Assembly (NCBI GenBank): GCA_964383365.1
Contig: CAYLHF010000012.1
Coordinates: 1 to 64,000 of the forward strand
Source of the DNA: CAYLHF01 sp964383365
Lineage (GTDB): Bacteria; Bacteroidota; Rhodothermia; Rhodothermales; UBA10348
Length of the DNA: 64,000 bases
Direction of reading: 5' to 3'
The notes under the pieces were generated by a model. That model did no database searches and was not told the DNA's origin. It was given only the letters and a program-made list of their open reading frames with translations. The translations under genes were made by a program, and so were the position numbers. Of this stretch, positions 8,240 to 17,633 are shown in pieces. Every line of letters starts with the position of its first letter. The stretch's first letter is position 1.

Positions 8240-10138
8240 ATGCGAAAAGTTACTACCCTCTTGATTGCAGGCCTTTTTGTGATGGCTGGATCGGTATTTG
8301 CCCAATCCACCACAGAATACGTCTTCAATCCCAATCGAACGGGCGAACTCACCGATCCATTCCCGGTTTACGTACACAACGGTGCACGCGGTATTTCCGG
8401 TCCTTTCGATATGGACAAGGATGGGAAGAAAGAATTTCTTGTTTCCCAACACGACGCCTCCGGTGGTGCCGTTCATGTCATTGAAGCGTCCGGTGTGAAT
8501 ACATGGGAGTTGGTCTATTCGACTGCCCTGATCGATTCTTCCTCATCGAGTTCCAACGCCCGTTATGCGACCGCCGGCGATCTGGATGGTGATGGAAACT
8601 GGGAGATACTTTACGTTGCAGGTACTGGTTATAAGGATCCATTCAAGATGGGCGTCTATGTCTGGGAGCACGATGGTGTAGCCGGCTCGGATAATTATGG
8701 GACCTCTCCTGCTACCGTTGCTCAGTTCTACGACATCGACGGTATCGGAGAAAGCAGTTTCGTGTACTCACAGAAATTTGTTGCCATGGACGTAGATGGA
8801 GACAACCAGCAGGAATTGCTCGTAGCCGCAAACGGCAACAGTGCACACGACGTATTCTACATCCTTTCAGTGACCGGCAACTATGAGATGAATGGATTCG
8901 GTACCACGTTTGAAACATGGGGTATCGAAGGCCGCGAGGCGCCCAGAACACGCGATATCGGCGGTGGAAGTCCTTACGGACTCATTCCCGCTGATCTGAA
9001 TGGCGATGGATTCATGGATCTGTCGTTTCATTCGTGGAATAATTTCAATTTCTTCAACTGGACGACGAATGGTGCCAACTCGTATGTACCCGCACCGGAC
9101 GGAGGCAATTTCAAGGCCTCCCCGGGTGATCATGTCTCCCTGTTCGGCGGCGTCGCCGGAGATATCGACGGAGACGGCAACGACGAAGTATTCTGGCCTA
9201 ACTTCTTCACGGGCAAGACAAGCGTGCTCGATTATTCGTCGTTCGAGAATGTGTTGACCGTGGACGCCAGTCATTTTGCATATGATGCAATTCCGTTGTC
9301 GGCAACCGGTGGAGCTGCTTTTGGTGACATCGACGGTGATGGCCTCATGGAGATCATCGAAGGGGGCTCGTCCTACACCATCGAGAAACTCAATAACAAC
9401 ACGCCGTCTGAGTACATCCATGTTGCCGAATATCTGGGTAGCGGAGATCCCAAAGATGGATCAAGCTATCAGATTTACAACATCGATACGTCATCTCCCC
9501 TCGATACATTAGGATTCCATACGGTACATAGAGATTCTCTCGGAACGATGACCTCTTTCCACGAGACCGCTCAATCCAAACAGGGAACGACCAAATCCAG
9601 CGACGGAGATCCGGTATTCCCTTCGGGAATCGCGTTTCTGGGAGATGCTGATGGAGACGGCACGACGGAGATCGCGCTGTCCTTCCAGGGTGTCGATGAC
9701 AGCCTGTACGTTTATAACGAAGTTTGGAACGCAGACTCCCTTCGTTACGACCGGACCGTCGCGTCCCGGCAGGCCAACCCGGTGCGCGCCTTCGTTCGGG
9801 TGATATCGATGGCAGGCTTGAACGTAGCGGTAGAAGACAACACCATCGTGCTTCCATCTGACTATGTGCTGGAGCAGAACTATCCGAATCCGTTCAATCC
9901 ATCGACGACGATTCGATTCACATTGCCGCTCGACAAAGCAGTCTCGGTCAGCGTGTACGACGTTTCGGGACGTCTCGTCAAGCGCGTCGTAAACAACCAG
10001 TTCTATTCTCGTGGTACGTACGAGGTCACATGGGACGGGACGACTCAGGCAGGCCTTCAGGCCGCGAGCGGGACGTACCTCTACAGCCTCGAATACGGCA
10101 ACTTCCGCCAGACCAAAACCATGGTTCTGCTCAAGTAG
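8240..10138 (+). CDS. Secreted FG-GAP/VCBS repeat protein with T9SS type A sorting domain
   Basis: A 632-residue protein with an N-terminal signal peptide (MRKVTTLLIAGLFVMAGSVF, cut after AQ). It contains at least six FG-GAP/VCBS-type calcium-binding loops (DLDGDGNWEILY, DVDGDNQQELLV, DLNGDGFMDLSF, DIDGDGNDEVFW, DIDGDGLMEIIE, DADGDGTTEIAL) that should form a beta-propeller. The C-terminus is a textbook T9SS type A domain (LEQNYPNPFNPSTTIRF ... YSLEYGNFRQTKTMVLLK). It is probably a cell-surface or released binding protein. It is a single-gene unit, with a promoter candidate upstream and a strong terminator downstream. Confidence 0.88.
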   Translation: MRKVTTLLIAGLFVMAGSVFAQSTTEYVFNPNRTGELTDPFPVYVHNGARGISGPFDMDKDGKKEFLVSQHDASGGAVHVIEASGVNTWELVYSTALIDSSSSSSNARYATAGDLDGDGNWEILYVAGTGYKDPFKMGVYVWEHDGVAGSDNYGTSPATVAQFYDIDGIGESSFVYSQKFVAMDVDGDNQQELLVAANGNSAHDVFYILSVTGNYEMNGFGTTFETWGIEGREAPRTRDIGGGSPYGLIPADLNGDGFMDLSFHSWNNFNFFNWTTNGANSYVPAPDGGNFKASPGDHVSLFGGVAGDIDGDGNDEVFWPNFFTGKTSVLDYSSFENVLTVDASHFAYDAIPLSATGGAAFGDIDGDGLMEIIEGGSSYTIEKLNNNTPSEYIHVAEYLGSGDPKDGSSYQIYNIDTSSPLDTLGFHTVHRDSLGTMTSFHETAQSKQGTTKSSDGDPVFPSGIAFLGDADGDGTTEIALSFQGVDDSLYVYNEVWNADSLRYDRTVASRQANPVRAFVRVISMAGLNVAVEDNTIVLPSDYVLEQNYPNPFNPSTTIRFTLPLDKAVSVSVYDVSGRLVKRVVNNQFYSRGTYEVTWDGTTQAGLQAASGTYLYSLEYGNFRQTKTMVLLK

Positions 10139-10159
10139 TCTTTTTCTTTGACAATTAGA

Positions 10160-10190
10160 GGGGAGGCTCTGACGAGCCTCCCCTTTTTTT
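10160..10190 (+). terminator. Rho-independent terminator
   Basis: A perfect 10-bp stem, ggggaggctc (10160-10169) with gagcctcccc (10174-10183), a 4-base loop tgac and seven Ts at 10184-10190. It lies 21 bases after the stop of the FG-GAP gene and separates it from the TonB-receptor operon. Confidence 0.95.
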
Positions 10191-10260
10191 GCCTAGTTTC
10201 GAGACTTACGTCCTGTTTTTTGCAATATCACGTGCTACGAGAGTGATTTCCCACAGACAA

Positions 10261-13062
10261 ATGAATTCAGGTCTACGCTCAATCGTTGCATCTCGGCCAT
10301 TCTCCCTCGCGCCGACATGTACCCTTTTCGCCTTTCTGGTACTGCTTATCAGCCCCTATACCGCTTCCGGGCAGGGTAAAATTGCAGGGCGGGTGATCGA
10401 TAAGGACTCAGGAGAGGCCTTGATAGGTGTAAATGTCGTCATCGACGGGACGACCCAGGGAACCGTGACAGACACCAACGGCAATTATATCATTCTAAAC
10501 GTCCGTCCGGGTGATTATACACTCGCGTTCTCCTACATCGGTTTCACCCGGGAAGTCGTTTCCGGACTCCGGGTTACTACGGGGCAGACGACACGGTACG
10601 ATATTGCTCTCAGCGAACAGGTCATTGAGGGAGAAGAAATTGTCGTGCGTGCCGACCGTCCTCTGGTACGGAAGGACCTGACGGCATCGCGCAAAACGGT
10701 TGTGGCAGAAGAGATTGCTGCGTTACCCGTGGAAGGTTTTTTCGGCGTACTCGTTACCCAGGCGGGCGTTACCCAGGGCCCCAGTGGGGAGATACATATA
10801 AGAGGAGGACGAAGTAACGAGATTTCATACCTCGTCGACGGAATGTCAGTCGGCAATCCGTTTGATACCAATGGATTGGCAACTTCTGTTGCGACGGATG
10901 CCATTCAGGAAATGACCGTGATTTCCGGCGCATTCAACGCCGAATATGGAAAGGCGATGTCCGGTATCGTGAACCTCGTTACAAAAGAAGGATCCGATAA
11001 ACTCCACGGATCTTTCAGTTACTATGGTGGCGACAATGCGACGAGCCACGGTGACTTATTCGGCACACCGAGTGGGTTCGGTGTCAACGTATTCACCTTG
11101 GAAGGAACGCTCAGTGGCGCCATCCCGCTCGCCCGAAACCTGCACTTCTTCGTCAGCGGTCGCTACGATCAGAATGACGGAACCATTTTTGGGTGGCGCG
11201 AGCATCTTCCATCGGACTCGGCAAATTTCAATGGCGATCCGGCTCTGCTCGAAACGATCCGACAGTTCAGGCCGGACTACAATGGACCTGCGTGGTACTA
11301 CGAATTGAATGGAAAACCCTGGTACGAATACGGTGAGAATGAACAGATCCCTTCCGAAAGAGTCGCAATGAATCCCCGGAATGGACGAAATTTTATCACA
11401 AAAATAAACGGGCGTCCCTGGTCGGGTACCAAACTCGAGTATTCGCTCATTCTCGACGGTGCCAAGAGAAAGAGGTTCAATTTTGCCTATCGCTACAACC
11501 CGGACGGCGTACTCACTACACGGGACCACAGCATCAATCAGAGTCTACACTGGACTCATACGCTGACCGATAGAGCTTTCTACACCGTCCGTGCATCCGT
11601 CGCCAATAACACCCTTCGATCCCGGCTCTACTCAGATCCGGTCGATCCGAGATACGTGTCTACCGGAAGCGTTATCGGCTTTCCTGGAAACCAGTTTCTG
11701 TTCGGAGGAAATCAGAAGGGAAACGTAAAAGAAGAATCTAAATCGTTTCGTCTGAAATCAGACTTCACGTGGCAGATTGGAATTATCCACGAAATGAAAG
11801 TAGGAGCTGAATTTCAGTCTCATCAGCTTTCAAGAGAGAATTTCACCGTCCTGTTTGACGGGGATCGATACAGGACTCCGGAGGTTCCGGATGTAAGCAC
11901 CCCCGCTCATGATCGATACGTTGACCAATCGGTACAGGAGTTCAGTGCGTATGCGCAAGACAAGCTTGAATTCGAGAATTTCATCATCAACGCAGGTCTT
12001 CGTTTTGAGCGATTCAATCCCAATGGGTCCTACATACCAGACCTGCTGAATCCGTTTACTCCCGTCGATGAGTTGGCGACGGCCAATCCTACAACGCTGT
12101 TGATGCCTCGGATAGGCGTGAGTTTCCCGATTACAGATAACGGAATTATTCACTTTTCATACGGACATTTTGCGCAGATGCCGACACTTCGCAATTTATA
12201 TCGTAACCCCGAATTTGAGTTTGGTGTCGGCTCTACGCCTACGTTCGGAAATACGAACATGAGACCCGAGCGAACCGTCACGTACGAGATGGGTCTTCAG
12301 CAACAGATTTCAGATCTGGTGGCGTTTGATATAACAGGATTCTTCAAAGACATTCGCGATTACCTCGCTCTGGAGACCCTTCGATTCAGCACCATCGCGG
12401 GCGAAGACGTGTACCGGATATATCTTAACAAGGACTACGCCAATGTGAAGGGGATGACGTTCTCGTTGACCAAGCGGCGGAGTCGAAACGGATATCTGTC
12501 AGCCACTCTTGACTATACGCTGCAGGTAGCGGAGGGCAATAATAATGATGCCAACTCATTCTTCTTCAACTTCCTGTCCGGAAAAGAAAATGAGTTTGAA
12601 CTGGTCCCGCTATCGTTCGACCAGCGGCACATTATCTCATCTACAATCACGCTCTCGAATCCGGGCAGTTGGGGGATCTCCTTCATCGGACAGTATGGTT
12701 CAGGGTATCCGTATACCCCACTCCTGATCGATCAGAAAATTGATCAGCTTCCCAACCAGGGTCGTAAACCGTCCCAGTTGAAACTCGACATGCAGGCACA
12801 CAAGGTGTTCACCCTTGCAGGAAGAACCAAATTGAAAGTATTTGCCAAGGTCTTTAATCTCCTCGATCGTCTCAACGAACGTTTCGTGTTCAATGACACG
12901 GGTCGTGCCACGTACTCTCTGAATGGAGAACGAGGAGTCCATGCATCCTGGATTCCGGCATACGGCCTCCCTGGCATACATGACCTCAACGAATACAATT
13001 CACGCCCCAATTTTTATAATTCGCCACGAGAAATCAGGATCGGTGCCACGCTCAATTTCTGA
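10261..13062 (+). CDS. TonB-dependent receptor with carboxypeptidase-regulatory-like domain
   Basis: A 933-residue outer-membrane receptor. A signal peptide (hydrophobic TLFAFLVLLISPY, cut near ASGQ) precedes a carboxypeptidase-D-regulatory-like domain (GRVIDKDSGEALIGVNVVI, about residues 40-125), a plug domain (IRGGRSNEISYLVDGM) and a long beta-barrel ending in Phe (RIGATLNF). Such receptors take up large or scarce ligands using TonB energy. No SusD-like partner follows; the next genes encode a large secreted protein and a PorV-like protein. The start is ATG at 10261, since the upstream frame extension overlaps the terminator. It is the first gene of a run ending at 19271. Confidence 0.92.
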   Translation: MNSGLRSIVASRPFSLAPTCTLFAFLVLLISPYTASGQGKIAGRVIDKDSGEALIGVNVVIDGTTQGTVTDTNGNYIILNVRPGDYTLAFSYIGFTREVVSGLRVTTGQTTRYDIALSEQVIEGEEIVVRADRPLVRKDLTASRKTVVAEEIAALPVEGFFGVLVTQAGVTQGPSGEIHIRGGRSNEISYLVDGMSVGNPFDTNGLATSVATDAIQEMTVISGAFNAEYGKAMSGIVNLVTKEGSDKLHGSFSYYGGDNATSHGDLFGTPSGFGVNVFTLEGTLSGAIPLARNLHFFVSGRYDQNDGTIFGWREHLPSDSANFNGDPALLETIRQFRPDYNGPAWYYELNGKPWYEYGENEQIPSERVAMNPRNGRNFITKINGRPWSGTKLEYSLILDGAKRKRFNFAYRYNPDGVLTTRDHSINQSLHWTHTLTDRAFYTVRASVANNTLRSRLYSDPVDPRYVSTGSVIGFPGNQFLFGGNQKGNVKEESKSFRLKSDFTWQIGIIHEMKVGAEFQSHQLSRENFTVLFDGDRYRTPEVPDVSTPAHDRYVDQSVQEFSAYAQDKLEFENFIINAGLRFERFNPNGSYIPDLLNPFTPVDELATANPTTLLMPRIGVSFPITDNGIIHFSYGHFAQMPTLRNLYRNPEFEFGVGSTPTFGNTNMRPERTVTYEMGLQQQISDLVAFDITGFFKDIRDYLALETLRFSTIAGEDVYRIYLNKDYANVKGMTFSLTKRRSRNGYLSATLDYTLQVAEGNNNDANSFFFNFLSGKENEFELVPLSFDQRHIISSTITLSNPGSWGISFIGQYGSGYPYTPLLIDQKIDQLPNQGRKPSQLKLDMQAHKVFTLAGRTKLKVFAKVFNLLDRLNERFVFNDTGRATYSLNGERGVHASWIPAYGLPGIHDLNEYNSRPNFYNSPREIRIGATLNF

Positions 13063-13113
13063 GCCACAAGCGGACAGTCCCTTCCGATATATTCTATCCC
13101 GACATTATTCGTT

Positions 13114-16100
13114 ATGAATCGAATCAAGCGACTCTCAACGCTGACTCTCCTACTACTGATTGCGGGGAGTGCCAATGCGCAGACCCGGGAACGTGGGTGG
13201 TCGTATTCTCGACAGGCCAAATGGATTTACCAACAGGCACAGAAGGGAGGATCGTTTGCTGGCGCTGACTGCTTTGAGGACACTACGAAGCGACGCGACG
13301 CAGTCATGAATGGTAATCGAATTACGACTCAGATCCTGAATTTTGGATCTATCTCCTCTCCTGGAAACACGATCACCGATATTGTCTGGAACGGATTGGG
13401 GTACGGTTTTGAGTTCGGCCCGTTTGTCGGTGCCGAAATTGTGGATGAAGGCCATAAGGACCCCAAGAGCGTGATCCAGCGTGATGACGCGGGAGCCCCG
13501 GTTCTCGATGCCAACGGTGATCCGGTATACGTCATGCATATCGTTTCTGACGGTATCGTGTCCAACGGCGGTGAAGTTTCACCCGACGGGACAACGTTCT
13601 GGGGATGGCAGCCCATCCCGTGTGCCGAGCCGGTCGGTAATTTCGAGGGAATCGAGGTCGTAAACAAAGACTCGAAGCTGATCCCGACGAGCGATGCCGA
13701 GGACAAAAATCTGGATGGTCAGCCCGATTCCTGGCCCGGTTCCTGGTTCAATGCCAATCTGAAGCAGTACGTCTGGCCGGGGGCTCTTCAACAGGGTTCG
13801 TCGAATGCCGACAAGGAGGCGCTCTACTTCATGAATGATGCGTCAAACAGCGAGTTCGTCTACTATCCGTTCCCATCCGACAGTACCAGACGCGGTCTGG
13901 GCCTCGAGGTCGAAGTGCGGACGTATCAATGGTCGAACCCACTGGCTGAGGACGCCATGTTCCTGGTTTACAAGATCACCAACAAGAGTGAAAAAGACCT
14001 CGACAAAGTAGTATTCGGCATGTGGGGTGATCCTCACATCGGAGGCCCGGGCGATTGGCCCGACGATCTGGCTTTCTTCGACAAGGACCTGAATATGGTC
14101 TTCGCATGGGACTCTGATGGCAGATCAGACATTCCGGGACGTCCGCCGGGATATTTCGGGTATAAATTTCTGGAGAGCCCTGGACGTGGAGTCGAGAACA
14201 TAGGAGGACAACGGTTTCCGGGCGACGGCATTGACAACGACGGGGATGGGATGATCGATGAGTCGTGGACAGACGGACTGGACAATGACGGCGATTGGAA
14301 TTCCGATACGGATGATGTGGGTCTGGATGGTATACCCGGTACAGGAGATTTCGGAGAAGGAGACGGTATCCCTACGGCGGGTGATCAGTTCGACATCACC
14401 AAACCGGGAGAACCAAATTTTGAATTCACCGACATCGATGAGAGCGATATGATCGGATTGACTTCGTTCGCCTCTCCCAGATTTGCAGGAAGTCGGATCA
14501 GGGAAGATGAGCAGGTCTGGGACTGGGTAACGCCGGGAAGATTTGACGACGTCCCCGGCGAACCGGGGGACTACGTTTTTCTGTACGGATCGGGCTCCTT
14601 TCCGCTCCGTGCCGGTGAGACCAAACGCTTTTCGATCGCCCTGATCGTCGGAGCCAGTTTCGAAGATCTTCGACTCAACGCAGAGACAGTTCAACAGATT
14701 TTTAACGTCGGATATCGCTTCGCTAAGCCACCGGCCAAGCCCCACGTAAGAGCCGTTGCAGGAAATAAAAAAGTGACACTGTACTGGGATGACCGTTCAG
14801 AACAATCAGTAGATCCCCTCAGCCGTACGAAGGATTTTGAAGGATATACCATCTACCGGTCAACCGATCACGAATTTAGTGATCAGCAGACTATCACCGA
14901 TATAAATGGAACGCCCTTTCTGTTCAAGCCGCTCACGAACCAGCTGGGTGTAGAGGCTAAATTTGATCTGGACAACGGGCTGAATGGTCCGTCTCCGATC
15001 GTCTTCCCGAAACGTGGTGTGGCGTTTGATCTTGGAGATGACACGGGACTCTTTCATACGTTCGTCGATTCCAATCGGGTTATCAATGGACAGACGTATT
15101 ATTACTCCGTGGTCGCGTACGACCGAGGCTTCGCGGGTGGTTCGGAGACCAGTTTTGCTAACGGTATTCCGCCGAGTGAAACAAGCAAGACCATTACGTT
15201 CAACCCAACCACCGATGATTTTATTTTCGATGTAAACACAATCTCGGTCACGCCTCGTCCGAAGGTCGCGGGTTACGTACCTCCATCCATTGAAGCGACA
15301 GGAGGTCTCAGACACATTGGCGGTGCGGCGACAGGCCCCATCGTCCTGCGGATTCTGGATGATCTTGCCGTACCCGCTGAAGGAAAGTATACACTCCAGT
15401 TCTCACGCAATTCGGGAACCGCCTCCTACAGCGTCACCAACGACCATCCGGTGTCAACGACGGTTAGAGCCGTCCTCGGAAAAACCTCATCGCTCGGCTA
15501 TGCTAATATTCTTCCGGAATCGTTCAGCCTCGTAAGCTCCGGAGGGGCCGTTCTGACACCTGCCACCGACTATCTGCTCAACTCACTCCTCGGATCGGTA
15601 GAAGTCCTCGCCACCTCATCGGTCACAGACGGAGATTCGCTTATTGCGACTTTTAAATACCAACCGATAGCGTTGAGTACGCGGACTCAATTCGAGGAAT
15701 CGAATCCTATTTTCGACGGAATGCAGCTCTTTGTTCAGGATGAACCCCTTGAACTGGATCTCGATCAAACGGGTTGGGCCGTAGGTGGAAGCGATATAGC
15801 CTTCGATGTCGCCCAGGCAACCGCAGGACCTGGACGTATTCCCCAGCCTTCCGATTACGAAATCACGTTTTCCAACGACATCCTGACAACAGGATTCAGC
15901 AACAATCTTCCCCTACCATTCCGGATTGTGAATGTGACTCGCGCGAATGAGGAAATACAGGCCTTCGCGCCAGATATCAACCGAAACGGTGCGTGGGATG
16001 TGGGAGAGCAGATCATTTTTCTGGAAATGATCAACAATACACTGACCGCTACGTGGCAGGTTAAATACGTCGATGACGGCAAAATCCCTGGAAATGGAGA

Positions 16101-16515
16101 CGTGTTCTTCGTCCGGACGACAAAGCCTTTCTCGAGCGATGACGTTTTCTCTTTCGAGACGGCCGGGGCCCGAACCGATCCCGAACTGGTAAAAAAGGAG
16201 CTTCGCGACATCTACGCAGTCCCTAATCCATACGTAGGTACCAACGAGATTGAGCCGCGTAATCCAGTTACGCGATCAGATCGAGGTGATCGACGAATGT
16301 ATTTCGCGAATGTCCCCAGGACGTGCACGATAAGAATCTATACGGTGAACGGCGAACTCGTCGATACCATCGAACATGATTCATTTCTTGACGACGGGAA
16401 GGCGTTCTGGGACCTTCGAACCAAAGACAACATGAACATCGCATACGGCCTGTACATATTCCATGTGGAATCAGCAGAAGGATCATTCATTGGCAAATTC
16501 GCGGTAATCAAATGA
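13114..16515 (+). CDS. Large secreted protein with DNDGDG repeats and T9SS-like C-terminus
   Basis: An 1133-residue exported protein with a signal peptide (LTLLLLIAGSANAQ). Residues ~368-405 contain repeated D-x-D-G-D-G loops (GIDNDGDGMIDE, GLDNDGDWNSDTDD) of the calcium-binding thrombospondin-type-3 kind. A fibronectin type III-like module is visible near 545-690 (VTLYWDDRSEQS, FEGYTIYRS, YYYSVVAYDRG). The last ~100 residues (VPNPYVGTNEI, RIYTVNGELVDTIEHD, YGLYIFHVES) resemble a T9SS sorting domain with the NP box shifted to PNPY. No enzyme domain was recognised. It overlaps the following porV-like gene by ATGA, so the two are translationally coupled and probably work together. Confidence 0.8.
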   Translation: MNRIKRLSTLTLLLLIAGSANAQTRERGWSYSRQAKWIYQQAQKGGSFAGADCFEDTTKRRDAVMNGNRITTQILNFGSISSPGNTITDIVWNGLGYGFEFGPFVGAEIVDEGHKDPKSVIQRDDAGAPVLDANGDPVYVMHIVSDGIVSNGGEVSPDGTTFWGWQPIPCAEPVGNFEGIEVVNKDSKLIPTSDAEDKNLDGQPDSWPGSWFNANLKQYVWPGALQQGSSNADKEALYFMNDASNSEFVYYPFPSDSTRRGLGLEVEVRTYQWSNPLAEDAMFLVYKITNKSEKDLDKVVFGMWGDPHIGGPGDWPDDLAFFDKDLNMVFAWDSDGRSDIPGRPPGYFGYKFLESPGRGVENIGGQRFPGDGIDNDGDGMIDESWTDGLDNDGDWNSDTDDVGLDGIPGTGDFGEGDGIPTAGDQFDITKPGEPNFEFTDIDESDMIGLTSFASPRFAGSRIREDEQVWDWVTPGRFDDVPGEPGDYVFLYGSGSFPLRAGETKRFSIALIVGASFEDLRLNAETVQQIFNVGYRFAKPPAKPHVRAVAGNKKVTLYWDDRSEQSVDPLSRTKDFEGYTIYRSTDHEFSDQQTITDINGTPFLFKPLTNQLGVEAKFDLDNGLNGPSPIVFPKRGVAFDLGDDTGLFHTFVDSNRVINGQTYYYSVVAYDRGFAGGSETSFANGIPPSETSKTITFNPTTDDFIFDVNTISVTPRPKVAGYVPPSIEATGGLRHIGGAATGPIVLRILDDLAVPAEGKYTLQFSRNSGTASYSVTNDHPVSTTVRAVLGKTSSLGYANILPESFSLVSSGGAVLTPATDYLLNSLLGSVEVLATSSVTDGDSLIATFKYQPIALSTRTQFEESNPIFDGMQLFVQDEPLELDLDQTGWAVGGSDIAFDVAQATAGPGRIPQPSDYEITFSNDILTTGFSNNLPLPFRIVNVTRANEEIQAFAPDINRNGAWDVGEQIIFLEMINNTLTATWQVKYVDDGKIPGNGDVFFVRTTKPFSSDDVFSFETAGARTDPELVKKELRDIYAVPNPYVGTNEIEPRNPVTRSDRGDRRMYFANVPRTCTIRIYTVNGELVDTIEHDSFLDDGKAFWDLRTKDNMNIAYGLYIFHVESAEGSFIGKFAVIK

Positions 16516-17621
16516 CTGTCATGAAGTATTTCACGTATGGCAGACGCGTGTTCTGTCGCTCATCGGCTTCGACGACCAGATGGACGTTTATTTGCATCTG
16601 CATCACGGTCTTGAATGTGGGCCACGGCGTCGCAGCTCAATCACTGTCTGAGGGTGGAAAGACTAGAACGATCACAAAAGTGGGAACCACGGCCGCCCAA
16701 TTTCTGAAAATAGGTGTCGGGGCACGGGCGATTGCTCTTGGTGGATCGTTCGTCGCAGAAGCCAGTGATTTGTCTGCACTGTACTGGAATCCGGCGGGAC
16801 TGTCGACGATAAGAGGCGGTGCCTTTTCGATCTCACACACACAGTATCTTGCTGATATCGATTACAATTATGCCGCATTCGGATTCAATCTCGGAAATCT
16901 GGGGTCACTGGCTGCTTCATTGATCTTTCTGGATTCCGGAGATATGGAGGTTCGGACTACGCGACAACCGGAGGGCACGGGCGAGTTATTCAGGAGTCAG
17001 GACTACGCGCTCCAACTGTCATATGCCCGATCGCTCACCGATCGTTTCTCAATCGGAACGACGTTCAAGTATATCAATCAGAAGATCTGGCACAGCACGG
17101 CATCTGCCGTTGCCTTCGATGTTGGTGTCCTGTTCACAACACCGTATCGCAATTTGAGGCTAGGAGCCAGTATTGCCAATTTCGGACCGAAAATGAAAAT
17201 GAACGGTCGAGATATCATTTTCAGTACCGACCCGAGCCCTGATCAGGAAGGCAACGTTGAAATCGTAAATTCGGAGTTCTTATTGGACAGGCATCCCCTT
17301 CCGCTATTATTTCGGGTGGGTCTGGCCTGGGATGCCTTCAAGAGTTCGGATCATCGAATCGTACTGCTAACCGATGCAGCGCATCCGAATGACAACAGTG
17401 AATATGTAAATATGGGTGCCGAATACAGTTTTCGGAATCTTTTCTCCCTTCGGGCTGGATTCAAGAATGCGTTCGAGGAAGACGGCGAACAAGGCCTGAC
17501 ATTGGGTGCTGGTTTAAACATGAGAATTGACCGCTCCATTCGTGCCCGGTTCGATTATGCGTATGCCGACTTTGGAAGACTCGAGCAGACGCATTGGTAT
17601 ACCTTTAACCTGATTTTCTGA
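16512..17621 (+). CDS. PorV/PorQ family outer-membrane protein
   Basis: A 369-residue beta-barrel protein of the PorV/PorQ (UPF0164-like) family. The mature N-terminus has the family signature (QFLKIGVGARAIALGGSFVA, then LYWNPAGLS), and the C-terminus ends in alternating strands with a final Phe. PorV binds T9SS substrates and shuttles them to the surface-attachment machinery. The start overlaps the previous stop (ATGA); a second ATG lies three codons in. The signal peptide is long and includes an Arg-rich head. Position between a T9SS-like substrate and a T9SS-tagged amidase suggests a dedicated shuttle, though PorV paralogues are often numerous. Confidence 0.88.
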   Translation: MTVMKYFTYGRRVFCRSSASTTRWTFICICITVLNVGHGVAAQSLSEGGKTRTITKVGTTAAQFLKIGVGARAIALGGSFVAEASDLSALYWNPAGLSTIRGGAFSISHTQYLADIDYNYAAFGFNLGNLGSLAASLIFLDSGDMEVRTTRQPEGTGELFRSQDYALQLSYARSLTDRFSIGTTFKYINQKIWHSTASAVAFDVGVLFTTPYRNLRLGASIANFGPKMKMNGRDIIFSTDPSPDQEGNVEIVNSEFLLDRHPLPLLFRVGLAWDAFKSSDHRIVLLTDAAHPNDNSEYVNMGAEYSFRNLFSLRAGFKNAFEEDGEQGLTLGAGLNMRIDRSIRARFDYAYADFGRLEQTHWYTFNLIF

Positions 17622-17633
17622 TCGCTCCGCCAG